A stretch of DNA of 5,151 nucleotides. Source: Rhodosalinus sp041685465 (GTDB lineage: Bacteria; Pseudomonadota; Alphaproteobacteria; Rhodobacterales; Rhodobacteraceae). Location of the stretch: the NCBI RefSeq assembly GCF_041685465.1, contig NZ_JAWLFS010000218.1, positions 1 to 5,151 of the forward strand, written 5' to 3'. A program made the position numbers and the translations under genes. The notes under the pieces were generated by a model. It was not told where the DNA came from. It was given only the letters and a program-made list of their open reading frames with translations, and did not search any database. This document shows, one piece after another, positions 1-5,106 of the stretch; within the stretch, counting starts at the first letter, position 1; every line of letters begins with the position of its first letter.

Positions 1-149
1 GGCACGACCATGCCGTAGTGCTCGATCGCCTCGCGCGTCTGGCGCACGATGCGCTTGCGCAGCTTGCGGAACTCGGTCGTCTGCGGCGCGCCGGCGAAAA
101 GCGCGTGGATCGCGCCGTCGTCGGCGGGGGCGGTCGCGTGGTCCGTCAT
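1..149 (-). CDS. ttcA: tRNA 2-thiocytidine(32) synthetase TtcA, N-terminal fragment cut by window edge
   Basis: Only the first 49 complete codons are present; the gene continues beyond base 1. Reading leftward from the ATG at 149-147, the protein begins MTDHATAP and then contains FAGAPQTTEFRKLRKRIV followed by TREAIEHYGMV. This matches the N-terminal segment of TtcA as I know it from Rhodobacteraceae, just before the PP-loop SGGKDS motif, which lies outside the window. TtcA is a cytoplasmic, iron-sulfur-dependent enzyme that activates C32 of certain tRNAs with ATP and replaces its oxygen with sulfur. An in-frame ATG at 161-159 would add four residues (MTSR). Neither start has a clear Shine-Dalgarno site, so 149 is chosen because the longer form adds nothing recognisable. 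It lies 43 bases (31 from the alternative start) after yidD on the same strand and is probably the fourth gene of the rpmH operon. Identification rests on a short stretch without catalytic residues. Confidence 0.78.
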   Translation of the reverse strand, partial: MTDHATAPADDGAIHALFAGAPQTTEFRKLRKRIVRQTREAIEHYGMVV

Positions 150-192
150 GCGAGACGTCATGCCAGAGCGGGACGCGTGAGGGAAGGCGGGC

Positions 193-465
193 TCAGTCGC
201 CGCGGTTGCCGGTCCGCGCGGGTGGGGCGCGGCGGTGCGCCTCGGGCTCCGGCACGTTGTCGATGCCCGAGCTGCCCCACGGATGGCAGCGCCCGATCCG
301 CCGCAGGGCGAGCCAGCCCCCCCGAAGCGCGCCGTGTTTCTCGAGGGCCTCGAGCGCGTAGACGGAGCATGTCGGGTGGTACCGGCAGTTGAAGCCCACC
401 CACGGCGAGAAGATCAGCCGGTAGGCCCGGACGGGCAGGGCGAAGAGGCGGGCCAGCGGGCTCAT
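193..465 (-). CDS. yidD: Membrane protein insertion efficiency factor YidD
   Basis: A 90-residue protein of the YidD family (DUF37). The family is thought to help YidC insert proteins into the inner membrane and sits on its cytoplasmic face. An amphipathic, hydrophobic N-terminus (about residues 4-24, LARLFALPVRAYRLIFSPW) is followed by the family signature: FNCRYHPTCSVYALEALEKHG at about 25-45 (first and second conserved Cys at 27 and 33), GGWLALRRI, and RCHPWG with the third Cys at 60, then G-x-D-x-VP at 67-72. The C-terminal ~18 residues are Arg/Pro-rich and not conserved. Its ATG overlaps the stop codon of rnpA as ATGA (462-465), which indicates translational coupling. The rpmH-rnpA-yidD order is classic; yidC usually lies nearby but is not in this window. 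Length and motifs are normal, so the call is firm. Confidence 0.95.
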   Translation of the reverse strand: MSPLARLFALPVRAYRLIFSPWVGFNCRYHPTCSVYALEALEKHGALRGGWLALRRIGRCHPWGSSGIDNVPEPEAHRRAPPARTGNRGD

Positions 466-863
466 GCCGTCCCCGCGGCGCGGCGCGGCGCGTGCAGGCG
501 GGCGAGCGCTGTCCTCAGATCATCGCGCAGGGCGTCGAAAGGCCGCTCGACCGTCACGCCCGGTCGCCCGATGAGCACGTAATCCCAGCCGGACCGACCC
601 TCGTCCGGCAGCACCTCCTGCGCGAGGGCGCGCAGCCGGCGTTTCGCGCGGTTGCGTGTCACGGCGTTGCCGACCTTGCGCGAGCAGGTGATGCCGATGC
701 CGACCTCGGGCCGGCCGTCGCGCCGGTCGCGCGCCTGCACGACCATGCCGGTCACGGCCTGCCGACGGGCGCGTGCGGCGGCGGTGAACTGCGCGCGCTT
801 GCGCAGCTGCGCGAGCGGTGCCGGCGCCCTGCCGGGGTCGGACGTGGCCGCGGCGCCGGTCAT
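462..863 (-). CDS. rnpA: Ribonuclease P protein component RnpA
   Basis: A 133-residue basic protein that binds the catalytic RNase P RNA and helps it remove 5' leaders from precursor tRNAs. The core begins at LRKRAQF (about 20-26), typical of the pre-tRNA leader-binding region. The diagnostic arginine-rich RNR motif follows, KVGNAVTRNRAKRRLR at about 63-78, preceded by the strand VGIGITCSRK. The segment WDYVLIGRPG (93-102) is the usual last strand. The N-terminal ~18 residues are Ala/Pro-rich and variable, as often seen in alphaproteobacteria. The start at 863 is kept because no other ATG or GTG lies between it and the conserved core, although the Shine-Dalgarno is poor (a GGGG run about 9 bases upstream). 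It lies 19 bases after the rpmH stop and its own stop overlaps the yidD start by 4 bases. All three genes presumably share the promoter upstream of rpmH. Confidence 0.96.
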   Translation of the reverse strand: MTGAAATSDPGRAPAPLAQLRKRAQFTAAARARRQAVTGMVVQARDRRDGRPEVGIGITCSRKVGNAVTRNRAKRRLRALAQEVLPDEGRSGWDYVLIGRPGVTVERPFDALRDDLRTALARLHAPRRAAGTA

Positions 864-882
864 GCGCGACGGCCCCGACCGT

Positions 883-1017
883 TCAGGCCGAAAGCTTCTT
901 GCGGCCGCGGGCGCGGCGGGCGTTGAGCACCTTGCGCCCGGCCTTCGTGGCCATGCGTGCGCGGAACCCGTGACGGCGCTTTCGCACGAGGTTCGAGGGC
1001 TGGAAAGTACGTTTCAT
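883..1017 (-). CDS. rpmH: 50S ribosomal protein L34
   Basis: A 44-residue, highly basic protein whose sequence is textbook L34. It begins MKRTFQPSNLVRKRRHGF, continues RARMATKAGRKVLNARR and ends GRKKLSA. Length equals the usual 44 residues of this family in alphaproteobacteria. L34 is a structural protein of the large ribosomal subunit, buried against 23S rRNA. The ATG at 1017 is supported by a GGAG Shine-Dalgarno 8 bases upstream and by exact alignment of the conserved MKRT start. It is the first gene of the leftward operon, 19 bases ahead of rnpA, and is served by a strong promoter at 1113-1141. Confidence 0.98.
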   Translation of the reverse strand: MKRTFQPSNLVRKRRHGFRARMATKAGRKVLNARRARGRKKLSA

Positions 1018-1025
1018 GGCGGGCG

Positions 1026-1029
1026 CTCC
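1026..1029 (-). promoter_or_regulatory. Ribosome binding site of rpmH
   Basis: On the minus strand the sequence ACGGAG ends 8 bases before the rpmH ATG. This is the clearest Shine-Dalgarno site in the window and fixes the L34 start. It lies 13 bases downstream of the leader hairpin at 1043-1063, so folding of that hairpin leaves it accessible. Confidence 0.75.
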
Positions 1030-1042
1030 GTCTGTCTGTCGC

Positions 1043-1063
1043 GGTCCGGACCTGTTCCGGACC
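1043..1063 (-). repeat. Perfect inverted repeat (stem-loop) in rpmH leader, proximal
   Basis: The arms GGTCCGGA (1043-1050) and TCCGGACC (1056-1063) are perfect reverse complements separated by 5 bases. They would form an 8-bp, mostly GC stem in the rpmH 5' untranslated RNA, between the predicted transcription start and the Shine-Dalgarno site. There is no T-tract after it on the minus strand, so it is not a normal intrinsic terminator. A role in mRNA stability or control of the L34 operon is possible but not shown. Each arm also contains the palindrome TCCGGA, so the DNA form could bind a dimeric protein. Confidence 0.6.
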
Positions 1064-1067
1064 CGGC

Positions 1068-1096
1068 GGGCCGGGGCGACGCGCCGCCCGGGGCCC
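1068..1096 (-). repeat. Interrupted GC-only inverted repeat in rpmH leader, distal
   Basis: The outer pair GGGCC (1068-1072) with GGCCC (1092-1096) and the inner pair GGGCG (1074-1078) with CGCCC (1085-1089) form a 10-bp all-GC stem with a small internal asymmetry (one base against two) and a 6-base loop. It would sit just after the predicted rpmH transcription start. In DNA this GC-rich some chance pairing is expected, but two adjacent stems confined to the leader are notable. No terminator-like T-run follows on either strand. Confidence 0.45.
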
Positions 1097-1112
1097 GGTC
1101 ATGGAAAGCTGT

Positions 1113-1141
1113 CCTATAGGTGTGCGCCGCGCCGGTGTCAA
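1113..1141 (-). promoter_or_regulatory. Sigma-70-type promoter of the rpmH-rnpA-yidD operon
   Basis: On the minus strand a perfect -35 box TTGACA (1141 to 1136) is followed by a 17-base spacer and the -10 box TATAGG (1118 to 1113). Transcription would start near 1106, giving an rpmH leader of about 89 bases. A perfect -35, ideal spacing and location directly upstream of a ribosomal protein gene make this a convincing strong housekeeping promoter for the leftward operon. Confidence 0.8.
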
Positions 1142-1314
1142 ACGCGCCGAGGCGCCGAACGCGTGCCACGCGGGCGGCCGCGCGCAATGTTGCAGGCATG
1201 GCCCGCGACCCGGCCCGGCGCGCACGTCGTCGTCACCCCGCATCAAGCGCGCGTGAACCCCCTGTCCTCCGGCCGCCGGCTCACGCATGTTCCCCGGGTA
1301 GCCGAGACCCGACG

Positions 1315-1319
1315 AAAGG
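1315..1319 (+). promoter_or_regulatory. Shine-Dalgarno-like AAAGG bearing on the start of the VTT-domain gene
   Basis: AAAGG lies 7 bases before an in-frame GTG at 1327 and 16 bases before the ATG at 1336. The spacing fits GTG better, so translation may begin at 1327 and add three residues (codons GTG CGC GAC) to the protein. The ATG remains the conventional choice. The difference does not affect any domain. Confidence 0.4.
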
Positions 1320-1335
1320 CCCGATCGTGCGCGAC

Positions 1336-2061
1336 ATGACCCGACCCTCTCAGGACCGTCCCGTTCTTCGCCGACTGCCGATCCTCGTGATCCTCGCGGT
1401 CGCCGCGGCCGGGGCCGTTCTCTTCCGCGACCAGTTGACCTTCGAGACGCTGGCCGAGAACCGCGAGGCGCTGCTGGCCTTCCGCGACGCGAACTACGCG
1501 GCCGCCGCGGCGGCCTTCGTGGGCGCCTATGTCGGCATCGTCGCCTTTTCGCTGCCCGGCGCGACGGTGGCGACGCTGACCGGCGGGTTCCTCTTCGGGG
1601 TCTTTCCGGGGACGCTCTTCAACGTGCTCGCCGCCACCGCGGGGGCGACGGTGATCTTCCTCGCCGCGCGCTGGGGCTTCGGCGCGCGGCTGGCCGCGCG
1701 GATGGACGCCTCGGAGGGGCTGGTGCGGCGGATGAAGGCGGGGATCGACGCGAACCAGTGGCCGATGCTCTTTCTGATCCGGCTGGTGCCGGCGGTGCCC
1801 TTCTTCGCGGCGAATCTCGTGCCGGCCTTCGTGAACGTGCCGACGTATCGCTTCGTGGTCTCCACCTTCTTCGGGATCATGCCCGGCGCGCTCGTCTATA
1901 CCTCGGTGGGCGCGGGGCTCTCCGAGGTCTTCGCCCGGGGCGAGACGCCGGATCTCGGGATCATCTTCGAGCCGCACATCCTCCTGCCGCTGCTGGGGCT
2001 CGCGGCGCTGGCGGCGGTGCCGCTCGTGCTCCGGGCCGTGCGCGGAAAGGCGGTGATCTGA
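1336..2061 (+). CDS. TVP38/TMEM64 family (VTT-domain, DedA-superfamily) inner-membrane protein
   Basis: A 241-residue integral membrane protein with a VTT (SNARE-associated Golgi protein) domain. Hydrophobic segments lie at about 12-30, 56-72, 76-112 (two close passes), 143-167, 176-196 and 212-233. Family hallmarks are the re-entrant-like SLPGATVATLTGGFLFG (72-88), the GTLFNVLAATAGATVIFLAAR stretch, and the motif RLVPAVPFFAANLVPAF (149-165) with Arg149, Pro152, Pro155 and Asn160. VTT proteins are linked to lipid scrambling or small-solute transport; the bacterial substrate is not settled. The protein contains no cysteine. The ATG at 1336 is chosen, with GTG 1327 as the alternative. A frame extending to 1120 is discarded because it would add 72 Arg/Pro-rich residues. 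The stop is one base before the oxidoreductase ATG, so the two are surely co-translated. Fused VTT-oxidoreductase proteins exist elsewhere, which supports a shared function. Confidence 0.9.
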   Translation: MTRPSQDRPVLRRLPILVILAVAAAGAVLFRDQLTFETLAENREALLAFRDANYAAAAAAFVGAYVGIVAFSLPGATVATLTGGFLFGVFPGTLFNVLAATAGATVIFLAARWGFGARLAARMDASEGLVRRMKAGIDANQWPMLFLIRLVPAVPFFAANLVPAFVNVPTYRFVVSTFFGIMPGALVYTSVGAGLSEVFARGETPDLGIIFEPHILLPLLGLAALAAVPLVLRAVRGKAVI

Positions 2062-2062
2062 G

Positions 2063-3481
2063 ATGGATCGTATCGAGACGGATCTTCTGGTCATCGGCGC
2101 GGGCTCGGGCGGGCTCTCGGTGGCGGCGGGCGCGGCGCAGATGGGCGCGGACGTCACGCTGCTGGAGGGCGGCGCGATGGGCGGCGACTGCCTGAACTAC
2201 GGCTGCGTGCCGTCGAAGTCGCTCCTCGCCGCGGCGAAGGTCGCCCACGGGCAGGCGCAGGCCGCCGCCTTCGGCATCGCCGACGTCGCGCCGCAGGTCG
2301 ATTACGCCGCCGCCATGGGCCATGTGCAGGAGGTGATCGGCCGCATCGCGCCCCACGACAGCGAGGAGCGGTTCGAGGGTCTCGGCGTGCGGGTGATCCG
2401 CGCCTGGGGGCGTTTCGTCTCCGACCGCGAGGTCGAGGCGGGCGAGGCGCGCATCCGCGCCCGGCGCATCGTGATCGCCACCGGATCGTCGCCGGCCGTG
2501 CCGCCGATCCCGGGGCTCGAGTCGGTTCCCTATCTCACCAACGAGACGCTCTGGGACCTGCGCGAGCGGCCCGGTCACCTGATCGTCGTGGGTGGCGGGC
2601 CGATCGGCATGGAGATGGCGCAGGCGCACCGGCGGCTGGGCAGCGCGGTCACCGTCCTCGAAGGCGCGGCGGCGCTCGGCCGCGAGGACCCGGAGGCGGC
2701 GGCCGTCGTCCTCGACCGGTTGCGCGGCGAGGGCGTGGCGATCGAGGAGGGGGTGAGTGCCGCCGAGGTGCGGGGCGAGGCCGGCGACCTGGAGGTTGTG
2801 GCCGAGGATGGACGCAGCTTTCCCGGCACGCACCTCCTGATCGCGGTGGGGCGCAGGGCCAACACCGACGCGCTCGACCTCGACGCCGCGGGGATCGAGA
2901 CGACGCGCACGGGGGTGAAGGTCGACGCGCGGCTGCGCACCACGAACCGCCGCGTCTTCGCCATCGGCGACGCGGCCGGCGGCATGCAGTTCACCCATCT
3001 CGCCGCCTATCACGCCGGCATCGTCATCCGGCAGGCGCTTTTCGGGTTGCCGGCCACCGCGCGCACCGACCATATCCCGCGCGCCACCTACACCGATCCC
3101 GAACTGGCGCAGGTGGGGCTCACCGAGGCCGAGGCGCGCGCGGCGCATGGGCCGAAGCTCGAGGTCGCGCGCTTCGATTACGCGGGCAATGACCGCGCGC
3201 TGGCCGAGCGAAAGCCCGAGGGCTTCGTCAAGGTCATGGTCGTCAAGGGCCGCCCCGTCGGCGCGACGATCGTCGGGCACCAGGCGGGCGAGCAGATCGC
3301 CCTCTGGGCGCTGATGCAGGCGGGCGGGCTGAAGATGAAGGCCGTCGCGGACATGGTCGCGCCCTATCCGACCATCGCCGAGGTCTCGAAACGCGCCGCA
3401 GGGGCCTATTTCTCCCCCCGGCTCTTTGATAGTGCTCTCGTCAAACGTGTCGTGGGGGCGGTCCAGACCTGGCTGCCCTGA
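2063..3481 (+). CDS. FAD-dependent pyridine nucleotide-disulfide oxidoreductase (mercuric reductase/lipoamide dehydrogenase-like)
   Basis: A 472-residue class I flavin disulfide reductase, complete. In order: FAD dinucleotide fold GAGSGG (12-17) with Glu35 for the adenosine ribose; redox-active pair in GGDCLNYGCVPSK (Cys43, Cys48); ATGS (139-142); NAD(P)-binding fold GGGPIG (177-182) ending in VTVLE with Glu200, which suggests NADH rather than NADPH; second FAD motif FAIGDAAGG (299-307); and a C-terminal dimerisation domain from about 338. Where lipoamide dehydrogenase has His-Pro-Thr-x-x-Glu, this protein has Tyr435-Pro-Thr-x-x-Glu440. It also lacks the N-terminal heavy-metal domain and the C-terminal Cys pair of true mercuric reductase, and Cys43 and Cys48 are its only cysteines. 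It is therefore neither a proven Lpd nor MerA, and its substrate is unknown. It starts one base after the VTT-domain gene and is followed 21 bases later by a histidine kinase gene. Family certain, function not. Confidence 0.93.
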   Translation: MDRIETDLLVIGAGSGGLSVAAGAAQMGADVTLLEGGAMGGDCLNYGCVPSKSLLAAAKVAHGQAQAAAFGIADVAPQVDYAAAMGHVQEVIGRIAPHDSEERFEGLGVRVIRAWGRFVSDREVEAGEARIRARRIVIATGSSPAVPPIPGLESVPYLTNETLWDLRERPGHLIVVGGGPIGMEMAQAHRRLGSAVTVLEGAAALGREDPEAAAVVLDRLRGEGVAIEEGVSAAEVRGEAGDLEVVAEDGRSFPGTHLLIAVGRRANTDALDLDAAGIETTRTGVKVDARLRTTNRRVFAIGDAAGGMQFTHLAAYHAGIVIRQALFGLPATARTDHIPRATYTDPELAQVGLTEAEARAAHGPKLEVARFDYAGNDRALAERKPEGFVKVMVVKGRPVGATIVGHQAGEQIALWALMQAGGLKMKAVADMVAPYPTIAEVSKRAAGAYFSPRLFDSALVKRVVGAVQTWLP

Positions 3482-3502
3482 ACGCGCGCAGGCGGGTCGG
3501 CC

Positions 3503-4891
3503 ATGCTCAACACGCTTTCCGGGCGCTTTCTCATCCTGACGGTGATCTTCGTCATGATCGCCGAGGTGCTGATCTTCGTCCCCTCGGTCGCGCGCTACCG
3601 CGAGAGCTTCCTGCTCGCGCGGCTGGAGCGGGCGCAGATCGCCTCGCTCTCGCTGCTCGCCGCCGACATGATCGAGCCCGACCTCGAGCGCGAGCTTCTG
3701 AAGAACGCGGGCGTCTACAACGTGGTGCTGCGCCGCGACGAGGCGCGCGAGCTCGTGCTCTCCTCGCCGATCCCGGCGCCGGTGCACGCGACCTTCGACC
3801 TGCGCGCGCCCTCGGCCGCCGTGCTGATCCGCGACGCCATGGCGCGCCTCGCCGACCCGGAGGAGCGCGTGATCCGCGTGATCGGCGCGCCCCTGCGCGA
3901 CGCGGGGCTGCTCATCGAGGTCACGATGACCACCGCGGGCCTGCGCGCGGCGATGATCGACTACGGGCTGCGCATCCTCGCCCTCTCGGCGGTGATCTCG
4001 GCGGTGACCGGCGGGCTTCTCTTCCTCGCCGTGCGGGCGATCCTCGTGAAGCCGATCAGCCGCCTCGTCGGGCACATGCGCCATTACGCCGCCGCACCCG
4101 AGGACGCGACGCGGATCGTCGAGCCCTCCGGCCGCGGCGTGCGCGAGATGCGCGAGGCCGAGGCCGCGCTCGCGCGGATGCAGACCGACCTGACGCAGGC
4201 GCTGCGCCAGCGCGCACGCCTCGCGCAGCTCGGTTCGGCGGTCGCCAAGGTCAGCCACGACCTGCGCAACATTCTCACCTCCGCGCAGCTCTTCGTGGAC
4301 CGAATCGAGGCGAGCGAGGACCCGCAGGTGACGCGCCTCGCGCCCAAGCTCGTCAATTCGATCCGCCGCGCGATCGGGCTCACCGAGAACGTGCTCGCCT
4401 TCGGTCGTGCGGAGGAGCCGCCGCCGACGCTCGCCCGCGTCGCGCTCGCCGAGCTCGTCTCCGACGTGGTCGAGAGCGAGCGGCTGGCCGTCGAGGACAC
4501 GCAGGACATCAGCTTTTCCGAGGATGTGCCGGCCACGATGGCCGTGCGCGCCGACCCCGAGCAGCTCTACCGCGCGCTCGCCAACCTCCTGCGCAACGCG
4601 CGTCAGGCGCTTGCCGGGCATCCCGAGGGCGGCGAGATCGGGATCGCCGCGCGCGAGGAGGATGCCGCCTGGGTGATCGAGGTGACCGACACCGGCCCCG
4701 GCCTTCCCGAGAAGGCGCGCGAACATCTCTTCACGCCGTTCCAGGGCGGCGCACGCAAGGGCGGCTCCGGCCTCGGCCTGGCCATCGCGGCGGAACTCGT
4801 GCGCGGCCACGGCGGCAGCCTCGAGCTCGAACACACCGGAGCGGACGGCACCCGCTTCACGATCCGGCTGCCGAAGGGCGAGCTCGACTGA
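3503..4891 (+). CDS. HAMP-containing sensor histidine kinase, membrane-bound
   Basis: A 462-residue two-component sensor kinase. TM1 spans about residues 8-29, a periplasmic region of ~120 residues follows (30-152) with no fold I recognise, TM2 lies at about 155-178, and a HAMP linker with VKPISRLVGHM (182-192) covers about 179-232. The dimerisation/phosphoacceptor helix carries the H-box KVSHDLRNILTSAQ with His252. The ATPase domain has the N-box NLLRNARQAL (Asn365), G1 DTGPGLPE (396-403), F-box LFTPF (409-413) and G2 GGSGLGLAIA (420-429), so it should be active. The H-box is the HDLRN form without the usual following proline. No cysteine occurs in the protein. The ATG at 3503 has a weak AGG 10 bases upstream. 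It lies 21 bases after the oxidoreductase gene, same strand, so it is probably co-transcribed. No response regulator is visible; the next gene is a tRNA. Signal unknown, possibly tied to the upstream membrane/redox proteins. Confidence 0.93.
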   Translation: MLNTLSGRFLILTVIFVMIAEVLIFVPSVARYRESFLLARLERAQIASLSLLAADMIEPDLERELLKNAGVYNVVLRRDEARELVLSSPIPAPVHATFDLRAPSAAVLIRDAMARLADPEERVIRVIGAPLRDAGLLIEVTMTTAGLRAAMIDYGLRILALSAVISAVTGGLLFLAVRAILVKPISRLVGHMRHYAAAPEDATRIVEPSGRGVREMREAEAALARMQTDLTQALRQRARLAQLGSAVAKVSHDLRNILTSAQLFVDRIEASEDPQVTRLAPKLVNSIRRAIGLTENVLAFGRAEEPPPTLARVALAELVSDVVESERLAVEDTQDISFSEDVPATMAVRADPEQLYRALANLLRNARQALAGHPEGGEIGIAAREEDAAWVIEVTDTGPGLPEKAREHLFTPFQGGARKGGSGLGLAIAAELVRGHGGSLELEHTGADGTRFTIRLPKGELD

Positions 4892-4912
4892 ACACCGTCC
4901 CCGGATTTCCGC

Positions 4913-4941
4913 TTGCACCCCGCCGCGCTGGACGTTATCTG
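4913..4941 (+). promoter_or_regulatory. Likely promoter of tRNA-Arg
   Basis: TTGCAC (4913-4918) is followed after 17 bases by TATCTG (4936-4941), in the 61-base gap between the kinase stop and the tRNA. Transcription would begin around 4947-4949, leaving a leader of only about 5 bases before the mature tRNA. Spacing is ideal and the -35 is good; the -10 matches only its first three bases. It suggests the tRNA is transcribed separately from the kinase operon. Confidence 0.5.
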
Positions 4942-4952
4942 CCCCCCACCGC

Positions 4953-5029
4953 GCACCGGTAGCTCAGCTGGATAGAGTACTTGACTACGAATCAAGGGGT
5001 CGGGGGTTCGAATCCTCCCCGGTGCGCCA
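4953..5029 (+). tRNA. tRNA-Arg (anticodon ACG), CCA encoded
   Basis: A complete 77-base cloverleaf can be drawn. The acceptor arms are GCACCGG (4953-4959) and CCGGTGC (5019-5025), with TA at positions 8-9. The D-stem is GCTC/GAGT, closed by one G-T wobble. The anticodon stem CTTGA/TCAAG (4980-4984/4992-4996) encloses loop CTACGAA with anticodon ACG at 4987-4989. The variable loop is 5 bases, and the T-stem GGGGG/CCTCC (one wobble) carries loop TTCGAAT. The discriminator base is G5026 and CCA is encoded at 5027-5029. A34 is expected to be converted to inosine by TadA so that it reads CGU, CGC and CGA. C32 (4985) is the base that TtcA thiolates in this isoacceptor in enterobacteria, and the ttcA gene lies at the other end of the window. 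Confidence 0.97.
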
Positions 5030-5034
5030 CTTCT

Positions 5035-5063
5035 TTCCACCTTGGAACATAGCGCCTTTTTTT
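5035..5063 (+). terminator. Possible terminator after tRNA-Arg
   Basis: A weak stem TTCCA (5035-5039)/TGGAA (5043-5047) with a 3-base loop is followed, after 9 bases, by seven T in a row (5057-5063), the only such run in this GC-rich window. The hairpin is small and not adjacent to the T-tract, so this is not a canonical intrinsic terminator. The T-tract just after a tRNA nevertheless makes it the best candidate for transcript end. Confidence 0.35.
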
Positions 5064-5106
5064 CCCGCGTCAGTCGCTCAAGCGGCGGGCGGGGTGGGGC
5101 ACGTCG

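Larger units (their letters stand above)
1018..1335. other. Divergent intergenic region between rpmH and the VTT-domain gene
   Basis: This 318-base stretch contains no convincing coding region. Its left half holds the rpmH ribosome binding site, two leader stem-loops and the rpmH promoter. Its right half (1142-1335) must hold the control region of the rightward operon, but I find no clear sigma-70 promoter there. The only distinctive items are a small 10-base inverted repeat, GCAA-TG-TTGC at 1184-1193, and an AAAGG Shine-Dalgarno at 1315-1319. Reading frames through it are Arg/Pro-rich by-products of the GC content. Confidence 0.6.

Noticed and set aside
18..926. Plus-strand frames opposite ttcA, yidD and rnpA (for example 18-392, 235-582, 492-926).
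   Set aside because: They are antisense to genes with unmistakable motifs and show only Arg/Ala/Gly-rich composition.
1120..1335. N-terminal extension of the VTT-domain protein starting at GTG 1120.
   Set aside because: It would add 72 Arg/Ala/Pro-rich residues with no family counterpart, starts next to the -10 box of the rpmH promoter, and lacks a ribosome binding site.
1018..1335. Replication origin next to rpmH, as in some bacteria.
   Set aside because: I see no DnaA-box-like TTATCCACA copies, no AT-rich unwinding stretch, and no dnaA or dnaN gene.
1243..2157. Open frame of 304 codons on the minus strand opposite the VTT-domain gene.
   Set aside because: The product is low-complexity, Arg/Glu/His-rich and domain-free; the plus-strand frame encodes a clear membrane protein.
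2063..3481. Naming the oxidoreductase merA or lpd.
   Set aside because: It lacks the heavy-metal domain and C-terminal Cys pair of MerA and the active-site His of Lpd; only class membership can be supported.
1961..4918. Very long open frame (985 codons) on the minus strand, antisense to the oxidoreductase and kinase genes.
   Set aside because: Both plus-strand genes under it carry complete, ordered family motifs. The antisense product is rich in Arg, His, Gly, Ala and Asp with no recognisable domain, which is what GC-rich codon usage gives opposite real genes.
4603..5040. Minus-strand frame whose product starts with GAPGRIRTPDPLIRSQVLYP.
   Set aside because: This peptide is the well-known artefact of translating the antisense strand of a tRNA gene, here tRNA-Arg at 4953-5029; the rest lies antisense to the kinase.
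5064..5089. Short inverted repeat CCCGC/GCGGG after the T-tract.
   Set aside because: Five-bp GC arms with a 16-base loop are expected by chance in DNA this GC-rich.
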